Of a stretch of 64,000 bases of DNA, positions 63,359 through 64,000 are shown in pieces. Source of the DNA: Dyella halodurans (GTDB taxonomy: Bacteria; Pseudomonadota; Gammaproteobacteria; Xanthomonadales; Rhodanobacteraceae); the NCBI RefSeq assembly GCF_026283925.1, contig NZ_JAPDPF010000002.1:496001-560000 (forward strand), read 5' to 3'. Every line of letters starts with the position of its first letter. Position 1 is the stretch's first letter. The notes beneath the pieces were generated by a model. The model saw only the letters and a list, made by a program, of their open reading frames with translations, was not told where the DNA came from and did no database searches. The position numbers were made by a program, and so were the translations under genes.

Positions 63359-64000
63359 TCAGCTGGGCTTGGCCAGGCTCTGCAGCGTCGTCGGCAGCAA
63401 CTCGGCGATGGTTGGATGGATATGCACGGCATGCGTCACGGTGCGATAGGGCGCCTTGGCATACATGATGTCCAGCAGGCAATGAATGGCTTCATCACCA
63501 TTCACGCCAAGGATGGCGGCGCCCAGCAGTTGCTCGCTTTTGCCATCCACGACCACTTTCATGAAGCCGAGGGTTTCGCCACGCTCGACGGCGCGCCCCA
63601 CGCGGGTCATGGGACGGACGCCGACAAGCACGTCATGCCCGCTGTGCAAGGCTTCCTGTTCGGACATGCCGATGCGCGCCAAGGGCGGATCAATGTATAG
63701 CGCATAGGCCAGGATGCGATCGGAAATGCGACGTGGCTCGTGGTCCAGCAGATTGGCGGCGACGATCTCGTAGTCGTTGTACGAGGTATGGGTGAAGGCG
63801 CCCTTGCCGTTGCAATCCCCCATTGCCCAGATGCCTTCGACATTGGTTCGGCACTGATCGTCCACCACGATATAGCCATGCTCGTTCGTCTTCACGCCGG
63901 CCTTGTCCAGTCCCAGCGTATCGGTATTGGGTTGCCGACCGACGGCCAGCAAAAGGTGCGTGCCCTTCACCTCCATGCGCGGGTCCGCACATCGGGCCAC
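63359..64000 (-). CDS. Pyridine-nucleotide-disulfide oxidoreductase, 5' part missing
   Basis: The C-terminal 213 residues of an FAD/NAD(P)-dependent oxidoreductase; the N-terminus lies beyond the window. The visible part has LLLAVGRQPNTDTLGLDKAGV, the FAD motif GIWAMGDCNGKGAFTHTSYND and the dimerisation domain with HIHPTIAELLPTTLQSL. This pattern fits mercuric-reductase-like or dihydrolipoamide-dehydrogenase-like proteins. The redox-active cysteines cannot be seen, so the exact function is open. Confidence 0.88.
   Translation of the reverse strand: MARCADPRMEVKGTHLLLAVGRQPNTDTLGLDKAGVKTNEHGYIVVDDQCRTNVEGIWAMGDCNGKGAFTHTSYNDYEIVAANLLDHEPRRISDRILAYALYIDPPLARIGMSEQEALHSGHDVLVGVRPMTRVGRAVERGETLGFMKVVVDGKSEQLLGAAILGVNGDEAIHCLLDIMYAKAPYRTVTHAVHIHPTIAELLPTTLQSLAKPS

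Overview
The window is GC-rich gammaproteobacterial chromosome, almost fully coding, with frequent 4-base ATGA overlaps between genes. The proteins and the denitrification layout best fit a denitrifying member of the Xanthomonadales, of Rhodanobacter/Rhodanobacteraceae type. That placement is inferred from recall of families, not from a search. No rRNA, CRISPR array, insertion sequence or phage gene was seen.

Region 1 (1-13.1 kb): an MFS transporter (cut by the window start) and pyruvate oxidase poxB, then a complete nitrous-oxide-reduction locus. A cytochrome c lipoprotein and nosR-nosD-nosF-nosY-nosL plus an unknown gene run leftward. nosZ and nosX (apbE type) run rightward from the same intergenic region.

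Region 2 (13.1-24.9 kb): an anaerobic-lifestyle block. It holds two FNR paralogues with complete Fe-S ligands, a tyrosine-decarboxylase-like enzyme, ubiU-ubiV for O2-independent ubiquinone synthesis, nadB-nadA, a chorismate mutase-UbiT fusion behind a DGC-domain protein, and hemN. Six operator-like sites of the form TGAY-N4-GTCA lie upstream of these genes and of both nos transcripts. In each a plausible -10 element places the site near -41.5. This looks like a local FNR regulon joining N2O respiration, anaerobic quinone, NAD and haem supply.

Region 3 (25-39.6 kb): stress and accessory genes: pirin/DoxX/F420-type reductase with a divergent LysR, TetR and SnoaL genes, a YtcA-HlyD-FUSC-TolC aromatic-acid-type efflux operon, ornithine decarboxylase speC and a 2-oxoglutarate dioxygenase.

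Region 4 (39.7-51.4 kb): a complete selenium module: selD, selA-selB-selC (tRNA-Sec), a PF03773-type permease, and a formate dehydrogenase-N operon (fdnG-fdnH-fdnI-fdhE). fdnG has an in-frame UGA followed by a bacterial SECIS hairpin.

Region 5 (51.9-64 kb): an alpha/beta hydrolase, an HxlR-EmrA-EmrB-NodT efflux operon, TetR and thiolase genes, a Tat-signal metallopeptidase-like protein, a LysR/quinone-oxidoreductase divergent pair and a flavin disulfide oxidoreductase cut by the window end.

All motif, operator and promoter calls were made by eye. No database search was run.
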